Shown: positions 1 to 7,629 of the stretch, in pieces
Layout of the letters: every line of letters begins with the position of its first letter
Numbering within the stretch: position 1 is the first letter of the stretch
Assembly (NCBI GenBank): GCA_031257995.1
Contig: JAIRNN010000116.1
Location: 1-23,058, forward strand
Length of the DNA: 23,058 bases
Origin: Spirochaetaceae bacterium
GTDB lineage: Bacteria; Spirochaetota; Spirochaetia; Treponematales; Breznakiellaceae
Direction of reading: 5' to 3'
The notes under the pieces: model-generated
What the model was told of the DNA's origin: nothing
The model's input: only the letters and a program-made list of their open reading frames with translations
Database searches by the model: none
Made by a program: the position numbers and the translations under genes

Positions 1-2
1 TA

Positions 3-314
3 GGTGTTCCGCACCGGAGGAGGCAGGGTGTTCCGCACCGGAGGAGGCTAGGTGTTCCGGGCCGGAAGAGGCGGGGTGTTCCGCGCCGGAGGAGGCACGG
101 TGTTCCGCGCCGGAGGAGGCACGGTGTTCCGCGCCGGAGGAGGCAGGGTGTTCCGGGCCGGAGGAGGCAGGGTGTTCCGGGCCGGAGGAGGCACGGTGTT
201 CTGGGCCGGAGGAGGCGAGGTGTTCCGGGCCGGAGGAGGCAGGGTGTTCCGGGCCGGAGGAGGCGGGGTGTTCCGGGCCGGAGGAGGCGGGGTGTTCCGG
301 GCCGGAGGAGGTCA
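3..314. repeat. 24-bp tandem repeat array (13 units)
   Basis: Thirteen head-to-tail 24-bp units, each carrying GTGTTCC followed by CGGAGGAGGC. Units differ mainly at two places, CGCA/CGCG/CGGG after GTGTTCC and the last two bases. Because 24 is a multiple of three, several frames stay open. One frame reads an eight-residue VFRAGGG-type repeat but is cut by TAG at 1-3 and 49-51. Another reads CSGPEEA-type repeats and is open to the left edge, so the tail of a repeat protein starting outside the window cannot be excluded. I read it as a non-coding minisatellite. Confidence 0.9.
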
Positions 315-328
315 GGCATGACGCTGGG

Positions 329-373
329 CGGCGTTCAGGCGCAACGCCGGACAGGGTAGGGTCATCACCCTGT
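329..373. other. two adjacent short hairpins upstream of the TPR gene
   Basis: CGGCGTT (329-335) pairs with AACGCCG (343-349), and ACAGGGT (351-357) pairs with ACCCTGT (367-373). Both stems are 7 bp with 7-9 nt loops. They lie between the minisatellite and the TPR gene and have no U-tract, so they are not convincing terminators. The rest of 374-466 shows only a copy of a short dispersed AT-rich motif around 425-446. Confidence 0.5.
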
Positions 374-479
374 ACAAGGTAGAGGCTCTGCCCTGGGCGG
401 AGGCTCTCACGCGCGGGGGGCGAATGGAGAATGGATAATTGAAAAGGGATAAAAGAACATTATTTTAAGGAGTATAAAG

Positions 480-1853
480 ATGAAACGTTTTTTTGGTATG
501 GGTATCACGCGGGCTGTTCCGGCCCCGGACGGGGACACAGGCGGCGGGGCAGCGCCGCCCAACCCCAGTAACGCGGAGGCGGCGCTTGAGTACTTTACCC
601 GGGGCAAGGCCGCCTTCAACAACAAGGACATAGACAGGGCCATAGCGGACTTCGGCGAGGCGGTACGGCTCAATCCCGGTTATGCGATGGCGTATCTTAA
701 CCGGGGGCTCGCCTACACTGACAAAGGGGACAGAGACAGGGCCATAGCGGACTTCGATGAACTGATACGGCTCGATCCCGATCATGCCGTAGCGTACTTT
801 AACAGGGGGCTCGCCTACTATAACAAAGGGGACAGAGACAGGGCCATAGCGGACTATAGCGAGGCGGTACGGCTCATTCCCGATTATGCGGAGGCGTACC
901 GTAACCGGGGGCTCGCCTACACTGACAAAGGGGACAGAGACAGGGCCATAGCGGACTTCGATGAAGCGATACGGCTCAATCCCAATGATGCCAAAGCGTA
1001 CTTTAACCGGGGGCTCGTTTGCTATAAGAAAGGGGACATAGACAGGGCCATAGCGGACTACGGCGAGGCGGTACGGCTCAATCCCAGTTATGCGGTGGCG
1101 TACAATAACCGGGGCAACGCCTACTATAAGAAAGGGGACCTAGACAGGGCCATAGCGGACTTCGATGAACTGATACGGCTCAATCCCCATTATGCCGCAG
1201 TGTACTTTAACCGGGGGCTCGCCTACTATAACAAAGGGGACATAGACAGGGCCATAGCGGACTATAGCGAGGCGGTACGGCTCGATCCCCATTATGCGGA
1301 GGCGTACAATAACCGGGGCAACGCCTACGCCGGCAAAGGGGACATAGACAGGGCCATAGCGGACTACGGCGAGGCGGTACGGCTCAATCCCAATGATGCC
1401 GTAGCGTACTTTAACCGGGGCAACGCCTACGCCGGCAAAGGGGACCTAGACAGGGCCATACCGGACTTCGGCGAGGCGGTACGGCTCAATCCCGGTTTTG
1501 CCGCAGCGTACTTTAACCGGGGCAACGCCTACGCCGGCAAAGGGGACCTAGACAGGGCCATAGCGGACTACGGCGAGGCGGTACGGCTCGATCCCAATGA
1601 TGCCGTAGCGTACTTTAACCGGGGGCTCGCTTGCTATATGAAAGGGGACATAGACAGGGCCATAGCGGACTACGGCGAACTGATACGGCTCAATCCCAAT
1701 GATGCCAAAGCGTACTTTAACCGGGGGCTCGCTTGCTATAACAAAGGGGACTTGGCCCGCGCCCGCGCGGACTGGGAAAAAGCGTTGCGGATAGACCCCA
1801 ATCATACTGGGGCGCGGAATAATCTTGAAGTTCTGCGAAGCAAGGGGGCGTAG
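480..1853 (+). CDS. tetratricopeptide repeat (TPR) protein, 12 repeats
   Basis: A 457-aa protein made almost entirely of TPRs. After a short Pro/Gly-rich N-terminus (about residues 1-32) come 12 consecutive 34-residue repeats of the type AYFNRGLAYYNKGDIDRAIADYGEAVRLNPN, shown here by its features: Asn-Arg-Gly, Lys-Gly-Asp, Arg-Ala-Ile and Asn-Pro turn. A short tail follows. TPR arrays are protein-binding scaffolds; the partner is unknown. No signal peptide or lipobox is visible, so it is probably cytoplasmic unless exported by another route. The repeats are also nearly identical as DNA (102-bp period). The start is well supported by TAAGGAG at 466-472, seven bases before ATG. The stop is two bases before the next lipoprotein gene, which suggests co-transcription and a role in the same envelope process. 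Confidence 0.93.
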   Translation: MKRFFGMGITRAVPAPDGDTGGGAAPPNPSNAEAALEYFTRGKAAFNNKDIDRAIADFGEAVRLNPGYAMAYLNRGLAYTDKGDRDRAIADFDELIRLDPDHAVAYFNRGLAYYNKGDRDRAIADYSEAVRLIPDYAEAYRNRGLAYTDKGDRDRAIADFDEAIRLNPNDAKAYFNRGLVCYKKGDIDRAIADYGEAVRLNPSYAVAYNNRGNAYYKKGDLDRAIADFDELIRLNPHYAAVYFNRGLAYYNKGDIDRAIADYSEAVRLDPHYAEAYNNRGNAYAGKGDIDRAIADYGEAVRLNPNDAVAYFNRGNAYAGKGDLDRAIPDFGEAVRLNPGFAAAYFNRGNAYAGKGDLDRAIADYGEAVRLDPNDAVAYFNRGLACYMKGDIDRAIADYGELIRLNPNDAKAYFNRGLACYNKGDLARARADWEKALRIDPNHTGARNNLEVLRSKGA

Positions 1854-1855
1854 GT

Positions 1856-2896
1856 ATGAAAAGAAACGCCGCGTTGCGGTTTGCCGCAGGGCTCGCCCTC
1901 TGGACGCTTGCCTCGTGCCTCAGCGCGCCCGCGCCCATGCCGGAATGGTATCAGAACATGGAGGCCGTGTATCCGAGAGAGCGGTACATCGCCTCTCAGG
2001 GACGGGGGAGCGCCAGGGCCGAGGCGGAACAACAGGCGCTCGCCGGCCTCGCCGCCTACTTTGAGCAGGAGGTGAAACGGGAAGGGACGGCCTCTGTCTC
2101 TATGACCGAGCGGCAGGGGGCGGTCGAGAGAACGCGCCGGATCGAAGAGGCGATAACGGTTACGGTCAAGCGCAATCTGTCCGCGGTCCGGTATGCGGAG
2201 GATGCGTGGCGGCACCCGGCAACCAAAGAGTACATCGTGGTGGCCTACATGGACCGCGAGGAGGCGTGGGCCGTGTACAGCCCCCATGCGGAGAATGCCG
2301 CCGGCACATTCACGCAACTCTTTTACGGGGCGAGGAATGAGGGGGCGGACCCCTTTACCCGCGCGTTGCTTTTTGGCAAGGCGGAAGCCTACGCCGCCGG
2401 GGAAGCGTTTGTTACGGCGCGGGGCTTTGCTCAGGGTTTGTATCCGGCGCGGGCAAAGGCGCTGTTTGAAGAAGCCGACGCGGCCCTGTCGGCGTTGCCC
2501 AAAGAGGCTTCCGATGCCCGGCGGAACGCCAGCGTCTATCTGGAGTGCCCGCTTGACCTTGACGGCATCATCCGTAACGCCGCGATTGCCGCCTTGAGCG
2601 ATGCGGGTTTTCCCATCGCCCGGGAAATCAGGAGCGCTCAGGCGGTATGCCTCATCCAAGTAACGGAGGGCCTCATGCGGCGGCCCGCGGGCACAGGCAC
2701 GGCGTACCGTCCCAACGTGTCCGTCGGGATAACAAGCCGTACCGGAACGTCGGTGTTCTCGTTCGAAGCGCAAGCGGAGGTTCAGTCGGCGATAGATCCG
2801 GGTTTGGCCCGCAGCCGGGCATACGCCGCCCTTGCCCAAGTGTTCAGGGACGCGCTGACCGAACGTCTGCTCAAGGGGGAAAAGGGCAACGCTTAA
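1856..2896 (+). CDS. LPP20-family-like lipoprotein
   Basis: A 346-aa predicted lipoprotein. Residues 1-20 form a signal peptide ending in lipobox LASC, with Cys21 as the lipidation site. Just after it, PEWYQNM, then a Tyr-Ile-Ala...Gln-Gly-Arg-Gly-Ser motif and an Ala/Glu-rich helix, match the layout of LPP20-type proteins (surface or periplasmic lipoproteins of unknown function, common in spirochaetes). The C-terminal half (about 210-340) is an alternating strand/helix region I do not recognise. The gene begins two bases after the TPR gene stops; a GGGGG run about nine bases upstream can serve as ribosome binding site. The family assignment rests on motif resemblance only; the lipoprotein call is stronger. 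Confidence 0.85.
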   Translation: MKRNAALRFAAGLALWTLASCLSAPAPMPEWYQNMEAVYPRERYIASQGRGSARAEAEQQALAGLAAYFEQEVKREGTASVSMTERQGAVERTRRIEEAITVTVKRNLSAVRYAEDAWRHPATKEYIVVAYMDREEAWAVYSPHAENAAGTFTQLFYGARNEGADPFTRALLFGKAEAYAAGEAFVTARGFAQGLYPARAKALFEEADAALSALPKEASDARRNASVYLECPLDLDGIIRNAAIAALSDAGFPIAREIRSAQAVCLIQVTEGLMRRPAGTGTAYRPNVSVGITSRTGTSVFSFEAQAEVQSAIDPGLARSRAYAALAQVFRDALTERLLKGEKGNA

Positions 2897-2897
2897 G

Positions 2898-3045
2898 AAA
2901 GCGCTGATTTATTCAATCGAGAATAAATCAGCGCTCCTTTAATGCGGTATTTGCGAAATGAAATGAGCAAATACAGGCAACCTTTGGTTGCACGGAAGCG
3001 CGATTGCCAACGTGTTGGCACAGCGCCAAGTTAATCAGCGTTTCC
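2898..3045. repeat. MITE-like inverted-repeat element, long copy with internal hairpins
   Basis: The ends are imperfect inverted repeats: CGCTGATT at 2902-2909 and AATCAGCG at 3033-3040, extended by AAA/TTT. Inside lie four stems. AGCGCTGATTTATTC (2900-2914) pairs perfectly with 2921-2935. GTATTTGC (2947-2954) pairs with 2967-2974. GCAACC (2977-2982) pairs with 2986-2991. TGCCAA (3005-3010) pairs with 3015-3020, inside a GCGC/GCGC clamp at 2998-3001 and 3023-3026. A short copy without the inner part lies at 4263-4302. The first stem sits four bases after a stop codon and could end transcription, but lacks a good T-run. Confidence 0.75.
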
Positions 3046-3183
3046 CTAAACGCCGCCGTAACGGTGCGGTTTGAATTGAGAGAGGATGCCTTCCGGGAAA
3101 CACCGCGTTTTTCAGGAGTTCCTATAAAGGCCCCGCGTCATAGGGACGGGAGGCCGAAGAAATCTTCACGAAGGAGTTGTATT

Positions 3184-4182
3184 ATGAAGAAAAAGAGTCG
3201 TTTGACGGCAGCCGCCGTCGCTGCGGGGTACATCGCCGCTGGTATCATTGCTGTGTTTGCCGTTACGGTCTCGTGCGCGACCATGAAGGGCAAGGAACAG
3301 AAGGAATTGTCGAACAAGGGAACGCTGGACAAGATTTCCGCCCCGGAGTGGTATACCACGTACCTAAGAGACGGCAACATCATAGCGGTGGAGGCTTTGC
3401 CCGCGTTTAAGGACCGGTACTGCTTTATCGGCGAACAGCGCGGCCCCGATCTGGAGTTCTGCCAGGCATTTGCCAGACAGTACAGTGTGCAGGAACAGAT
3501 GGCCGAAATGGTGCGAACCACGGTTGCGAGCGAGTTGAAGGCGGCGCAGGCCGGTTCGTCGGGCGGAGTGGAAAACGAGATCGACAACTTTGTCAACGTG
3601 GTGGCGAACACGAGCTTTTCAGGCGCCCAGCGGACAGGGGACTGGTGGCGTTCTATCAGGGAGTATGACCACGACCGGAACGGCGCGTACGAGGACTACT
3701 ACCAAGTCTATGTGTTCTACACCATCCCCAAACAGACGATGAATCAGGCGGTCAGCCAAGCTATGGAAACGGCGGCCAGCAAGGACTCGGTGCTCTACGA
3801 TATTACCATTGCTCTGGCAAAGCGGATTCTGCTGGGGGATTATGACCTCAGGAGCGGTGAGCCCGTCTCCGTATCGGCGGCCGCGCCCGCGGCGGGCACC
3901 GGGAAGCTCAGCCTGTTCAGCCGCAACGACCCGTCCAACTTTATCTCAATGGTGAAGATCTTCAAGGGCACGGAAGCCAGAGGGGAACCCTTTCTCATCG
4001 ACACCAACCCGATAAGGCCGGAACGCAAGGCGGAGTGGAACCTGCCGGAGGGTGAGTACACGGTCGCCCTGTACTACAACAACTCCGACAAGGAGTGGGG
4101 GCACGCCCGCGTGTCGGTAACGGCCGGGGATGTGTTTTCCTCGGAAATCCGTACCGACTGGTCGTTCAGTTTCAAAAAGTAA
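3184..4182 (+). CDS. predicted lipoprotein, LPP20-like N-terminal half
   Basis: A 332-aa predicted lipoprotein. A long hydrophobic leader (residues 7-30) ends in VTVSC, with Cys31 as the likely lipidation site. APEWYTTYLRDG and a following Tyr-Cys-Phe-Ile-Gly-Glu then Gln-Ala-Phe-Ala-Arg-Gln segment mirror the layout of the lipoprotein at 1856-2896, suggesting divergent paralogues. From about residue 235 a Ser-Leu-Phe...Glu-Gly-Glu-Tyr-Thr-Val segment looks like a C-terminal beta-sandwich. I chose ATG 3184 because AAGGAGTTG lies just upstream and the signal peptide then begins at the N-terminus; the open frame extends 60 codons further upstream, across the inverted-repeat element, but that part looks non-coding. 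Function unknown. Confidence 0.85.
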   Translation: MKKKSRLTAAAVAAGYIAAGIIAVFAVTVSCATMKGKEQKELSNKGTLDKISAPEWYTTYLRDGNIIAVEALPAFKDRYCFIGEQRGPDLEFCQAFARQYSVQEQMAEMVRTTVASELKAAQAGSSGGVENEIDNFVNVVANTSFSGAQRTGDWWRSIREYDHDRNGAYEDYYQVYVFYTIPKQTMNQAVSQAMETAASKDSVLYDITIALAKRILLGDYDLRSGEPVSVSAAAPAAGTGKLSLFSRNDPSNFISMVKIFKGTEARGEPFLIDTNPIRPERKAEWNLPEGEYTVALYYNNSDKEWGHARVSVTAGDVFSSEIRTDWSFSFKK

Positions 4183-4199
4183 CGGTCGCGGGGCCGCGT

Positions 4200-4232
4200 C
4201 CCGCCGCTTTGCGTGGCAAGCTCAACGGCGGG
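4200..4232. terminator. hairpin after the second lipoprotein gene
   Basis: CCCGCCG (4200-4206) pairs with CGGCGGG (4226-4232) around a 19-nt loop, 18 bases past the stop codon at 4182. There is no U-tract, so it is only a weak terminator candidate; a partial attenuator before the 4339 gene is as likely. Confidence 0.35.
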
Positions 4233-4262
4233 GAGGCGCTCCCTCTAGGGGGAAGCCCTTAG

Positions 4263-4302
4263 GGAAGCGCTGATTTATTCAATCAAGTTAATCAGCGTTG
4301 CC
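4263..4302. repeat. MITE-like inverted-repeat element, short copy
   Basis: The 5' arm at 4263-4275 pairs with the 3' arm at 4290-4302 (12 of 13 positions, one G-U) around a 14-nt loop. Its left 19 bases, AGCGCTGATTTATTCAATC (4266-4284), are identical to 2900-2918. Its right 16 bases, CAAGTTAATCAGCGTT (4284-4299), are identical to 3027-3042. It is the long element minus 109 internal bases. CCTTAGGG-like octamers flank it on both sides (4258-4264 and 4301-4308), which could be a target duplication. Confidence 0.75.
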
Positions 4303-4338
4303 TTAGGGGGCCGCCGCCGTTTTGTGTAAGGAGAAAAC

Positions 4339-6585
4339 ATGAAAAAACCTTTATTATTGACGCTCGTTTTACTGGCGGTATGCGCTGCCGTATTCGCGGG
4401 CGGAGGCGCGGACGCTGCGGCGGAGGACGGGGCGAAGACCGCGCAGGGAACCAAAGGGGCAAAGAGTATCTTTATCAATCCGCCTGAATTGGCCGGTTTT
4501 GATTCAGACGCTTCCGCGCTGCTCAATGCTGTGGTGGACAGCATTCGCCGTAATTTTATAAATTATTCGGGAATGAAGGTCAGCACTGCCGGGGACGTGC
4601 CCGACTATTTCCTCAACGGAAGGTTGGAAAAACTGTCCTCCGGGCAATATACGATCATCCTGACCGTGGACGCGGAGAAGAATGAGGGCGCCTTTGAAGC
4701 TATGGCATCGTCCGCCCTCCATTCTGCCACCACGCTGGATAAACTGAAGTATGGCTCTGCCGTGAATCTGGCCACGCGGGACCTTTTTGACAGTCCCAAT
4801 CTGGGGGTGAAACTGACTGCCGCGCAACGCAAAAAACTTGAGGAAAACGTGAACACCGAATTGGCCGAAGGCGGCTTTGCTGCGGCCAACGCCGCAACGT
4901 CCGAAACATCGTTTGGGCGCGAGCAATACCGCAATGTAGCGGAGGGCCTTGGCCAGAGTCTGGCGGGGACGGGGAGACAGCTCTCCGTATCCGTGGAGGC
5001 GTTTGTGCCTCCAAAGTTTGACGCTCCGGTAAATCTTGCCGCGCTCACGTTTGCGCCGCCCGCGATACGTACCCTCAGCGGGGCGACCACGGTGGCGGAG
5101 ATGCGGGGCGATATTGCCCGCTCCAATGAGATGCAGAGGGCGAACAAGGCGGTCATTGAGGAACAGCAGCAGGAACTCATCCGCCAGCGGGATGTCATCC
5201 TTGTCCAATGGCAAAACTTCCTCGGCGATGTCGACAAGCAGCGCGAAATCCTCCGCGAGGAGGAGCAAAAACTCCTTCGGGAGCAGGAGAAGCTCGAAGC
5301 CAGTCTGCGGGAGGGAGAAGAGTTCTACAAGGCGCATCCGCCTTTCCGAATTCTCTATAACAATAATCCGGAGATAGAGATTGATTATGAAAGAGCGACG
5401 GCGGATATGCGGTTTGAAATCGCCGCCGAACCGACGAGCGTCAAGGCTTTGGCGGACAGGTTAGATCTGCTTGCGGAACTGAACAAGAGTTTCGCAAGTG
5501 TCAACGGGGCGTTTGAAGACGTGAACAGGACTATGGCTGCGGGGTTTGTCAAAGTCGAGGCCGCAATGGATAAGGTAAAAGACGCGATGGAGAAGGCAAA
5601 TGCGGCCGGGTCAAGCTTATGGGAAGCCTATAGGGTTGTCCCCGTGTCCACCACGTCAACGGAGTGGAAGGCGCCGCCCGGCAAGGAGGAGCGCGGGAGG
5701 CCGCTCAAAACGTCTTGGCCTGTGGACTATTCCCGGAGATTTGCGCTTACCGTGAGCCTGTTAGCCGTCAGGGACGATGGTGATTTTGATGTCATTGAAA
5801 GCCAGCCGTTGTCCCTCCTCTGCGACACTTCATGGAACGGCCCGCTCAATCCTGAGTCTGCTTTTGTCCGGAGTTCTTTCAACAACGTGAATGTTAACAA
5901 GCTCGGCGAAGGCCGTCTCGTGGTGTGGGTAGGAGCGGTAAACGGCGTGGACGCGAATGCGGCAGCGCAGTCAGGTTACATCGAGATTATCCCGGATGAG
6001 GCGCGGACTGCCGCTGTCGTGAAGCGGATAGCCTCGCGGACATCATGGCGGCGCTTCTGGTCTGATACCAACCGCTTTAACAGCATAGGTGTTGCTGCCG
6101 GCACAACGATGGAACCTGTTACTCCGGCGTTTCTGGTGTCCCCGAAGCTGACGTTTTCGCCTTTCTCCCGCTTTTTCATTGAAGCGGGCTCGGACATCGG
6201 CTTAATCCACGGGGAGCGGGACGTACAAGATGTCGGGTATCTGTCGGTTGCCCCATATCTGCATTTGAATCTTTTCACGGGAGGCGTCGACAAGTTTGGC
6301 GGTTACGTGGGCGTAGGGGGCGGCGTGAGTTTTTCGCAGTATACCTATCCGTCCGAATCGCATATTGATCCGGTTACGGTGATTACGCCGACGGTTGACG
6401 CGAATATGGGGATGCAGTTTAAGTTCGCCCGTTCGGTCATCGACCTGCGCTCGACGATTAGAACCAACTTTAAGGGCCTTGACCTCCGGCTCACGCTGGG
6501 CTATGCATACCGGTTTGGCTATTTTGCGGCGCGTTACGGCGGCAACCCCGCCCATTTGACTAATCAGGGGACGAAGCAGAGGTAA
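4339..6585 (+). CDS. exported protein with coiled coil and probable C-terminal outer-membrane barrel
   Basis: A 748-aa protein I do not recognise as a named family. Residues 1-20 are a classical signal peptide (MKKPLLLTLVLLAVCAAVFA). Residues about 35-150 form an alpha/beta domain (Phe-Ile-Asn-Pro-Pro start, Tyr-Ser-Gly-Met-Lys-Val) that loosely resembles TolB-N/CsgG/LpoB-like domains. Residues about 255-330 are rich in Glu/Gln/Arg heptads and form a long coiled coil; a second short coil lies near 405-428. Residues about 580-740 show alternating hydrophobic strands, Gly-Gly-Tyr-Val-Gly-Val-Gly-Gly-Gly and an aromatic-rich end, typical of a small outer-membrane beta-barrel, although the last residues trail off in a polar tail. 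GGAG (4330-4333) precedes ATG by five bases. Probably an envelope-spanning or OM-anchored partner of the neighbouring lipoproteins. Confidence 0.82.
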   Translation: MKKPLLLTLVLLAVCAAVFAGGGADAAAEDGAKTAQGTKGAKSIFINPPELAGFDSDASALLNAVVDSIRRNFINYSGMKVSTAGDVPDYFLNGRLEKLSSGQYTIILTVDAEKNEGAFEAMASSALHSATTLDKLKYGSAVNLATRDLFDSPNLGVKLTAAQRKKLEENVNTELAEGGFAAANAATSETSFGREQYRNVAEGLGQSLAGTGRQLSVSVEAFVPPKFDAPVNLAALTFAPPAIRTLSGATTVAEMRGDIARSNEMQRANKAVIEEQQQELIRQRDVILVQWQNFLGDVDKQREILREEEQKLLREQEKLEASLREGEEFYKAHPPFRILYNNNPEIEIDYERATADMRFEIAAEPTSVKALADRLDLLAELNKSFASVNGAFEDVNRTMAAGFVKVEAAMDKVKDAMEKANAAGSSLWEAYRVVPVSTTSTEWKAPPGKEERGRPLKTSWPVDYSRRFALTVSLLAVRDDGDFDVIESQPLSLLCDTSWNGPLNPESAFVRSSFNNVNVNKLGEGRLVVWVGAVNGVDANAAAQSGYIEIIPDEARTAAVVKRIASRTSWRRFWSDTNRFNSIGVAAGTTMEPVTPAFLVSPKLTFSPFSRFFIEAGSDIGLIHGERDVQDVGYLSVAPYLHLNLFTGGVDKFGGYVGVGGGVSFSQYTYPSESHIDPVTVITPTVDANMGMQFKFARSVIDLRSTIRTNFKGLDLRLTLGYAYRFGYFAARYGGNPAHLTNQGTKQR

Positions 6586-6587
6586 AT

Positions 6588-7061
6588 ATGAAGAAAAGAT
6601 ATGTGGTACTATGCGCGAGCGCGCTCATCGCGCTTTTTGTGACGGCTTGTGCGCTTGACGGCGGCAACCTTGTGGGCCCTGCCGGGGGCTTTGTGTTCTA
6701 CGACAAGGGCAGTTACTCAGACGGCTGGCGTTATTTGGAGTGTGCGCCGGAAAACGCCGGAGAGGGTACGTGGGATGAGGCAATGCAATTGTGCGAAGAC
6801 TATAGCCACGGCGGCTATGACGGCTGGCGTATGCCCGACATAGATGAGCTTGAAAATCTGTTGGACGGCGGACACGGTTTGCCCGCGTTTAATAACGGGG
6901 TCTACTGGTCGTCTTCCGAGGAGGGCTCATCCGCAAAGGGCATTCAGAACGGCGACGACCCGGCTCCGTCTGGCAGCAGTCATTCCAGCGGGAAAGTTCA
7001 AGCCCCGGCCCTCTACAGTAAGAGCGGCAAGTATTGGGCGCGGCCTGTGCGGCAGTTTTAG
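6588..7061 (+). CDS. small lipoprotein with DUF1566/Lcl-C-like domain
   Basis: A 157-aa predicted lipoprotein. The signal peptide ends in FVTAC with Cys21 as the lipidation site. The mature part starts GPAGGFVFYDKG, continues through a Gly-Trp-Arg-Tyr-Leu-Glu segment and a Tyr-Asp-Gly-Trp-Arg-Met-Pro-Asp-Ile-Asp-Glu-Leu motif, and ends with Tyr-Trp-Ser-Ser-Ser and Trp-Ala-Arg-Pro-Val-Arg. This Trp-Arg-Met-Pro...Tyr-Trp-Ser-Ser pattern is typical of the DUF1566 / Lcl C-terminal domain found in bacterial surface proteins. It starts two bases after the 748-aa protein stops, with GAGGTAA as ribosome binding site, so it is almost surely the last gene of the same transcript. Role unknown; surface display is inferred. 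Confidence 0.85.
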   Translation: MKKRYVVLCASALIALFVTACALDGGNLVGPAGGFVFYDKGSYSDGWRYLECAPENAGEGTWDEAMQLCEDYSHGGYDGWRMPDIDELENLLDGGHGLPAFNNGVYWSSSEEGSSAKGIQNGDDPAPSGSSHSSGKVQAPALYSKSGKYWARPVRQF

Positions 7062-7074
7062 AGCAATCTCGTAC

Positions 7075-7607
7075 GGGGGCTGTCTCCCGTGGAGGGGGCT
7101 GTCCCCAGCGGAGGGGGCTGTCCCTTGCGGAGGGGGCTGTCCCCTCGCGGAGGGGGCTGTCCCTGCGGAGGGGGCTGTCCCTTGCGGAGAGGGCTGTCCC
7201 CAGCGGAGGGGGTTGTCCCTTGGCGGAGAGGGCTGTCCCCGTGGAGGGGGCTGTCCCTTGCGGAGGGGCTGTCCCGTGCGGAGAGGGTTGCCCCTGTGGA
7301 GGGGGCTGTCCCCTCGCGGAGGGGTTGTCTCCAGCGGAGGGGCTGTCCTTGCGGAGAGGGCTGTCCCTTGCGGAGAGGGTTGTCTCCGCTGGAGGGGGCT
7401 GTCTCCGCTGGAGGGGGCTGTCTCCGGCGAGGGGGCTGGCCCCGTGGAGGGGGCTGTCCCTTGCGGAAGGGGCTGTCCCCTGTGGAGAAGGCTGTCCCCT
7501 GTGGAGGGGGCTGTCCCTTGCGGAGAGGGTTGTCCCTGTGGAGGGGCTGTCTCCAGCGGAGGGGGCTGTCCCCTGTGGAGGGGGCTGTCCCCAGCGGAGG
7601 GGGATAG
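7075..7607. repeat. imperfect ~19-bp minisatellite (about 28 units)
   Basis: About 28 head-to-tail units with core GGAGGGGGCTGTCCCTTGC; lengths vary between about 18 and 20 bp, and the last bases alternate among CTTGC, CCAGC, CCTGTG and TCCGCT. It starts 14 bases after the lipoprotein stop codon and ends before serC. All frames on both strands stay mostly open, producing spurious Gly/Cys/Pro or Pro/Gln/Ser-rich reading frames up to several hundred codons, one fused in frame to serC. Varying unit length and absence of start signals argue against translation. The unit resembles the 24-bp unit of the array at 3-314 (shared CGGAGG-GGC...TGT-CC). Confidence 0.92.
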
Positions 7608-7629
7608 CGGATGACGGCGGGGGTTTTGA

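Noticed and set aside
3..314. CRISPR array
   Set aside because: Units are contiguous with no unique spacers and no cas genes are nearby; the same holds for 7075-7607.
52..321. Gly-rich VFRAGGG repeat protein in the left array
   Set aside because: It starts at a GTG inside the repeat right after an in-frame TAG, without ribosome site, and looks like a by-product of the 24-bp period.
439..466. TTGAAA-16-TATTTT as promoter of the TPR gene
   Set aside because: Transcription would begin within the ribosome binding site, leaving an mRNA that lacks it.
1802..2839. 345-codon reading frame antisense to the first lipoprotein gene
   Set aside because: Shadow of a GC-rich gene with a clear signal peptide, lipobox and operon context on the + strand.
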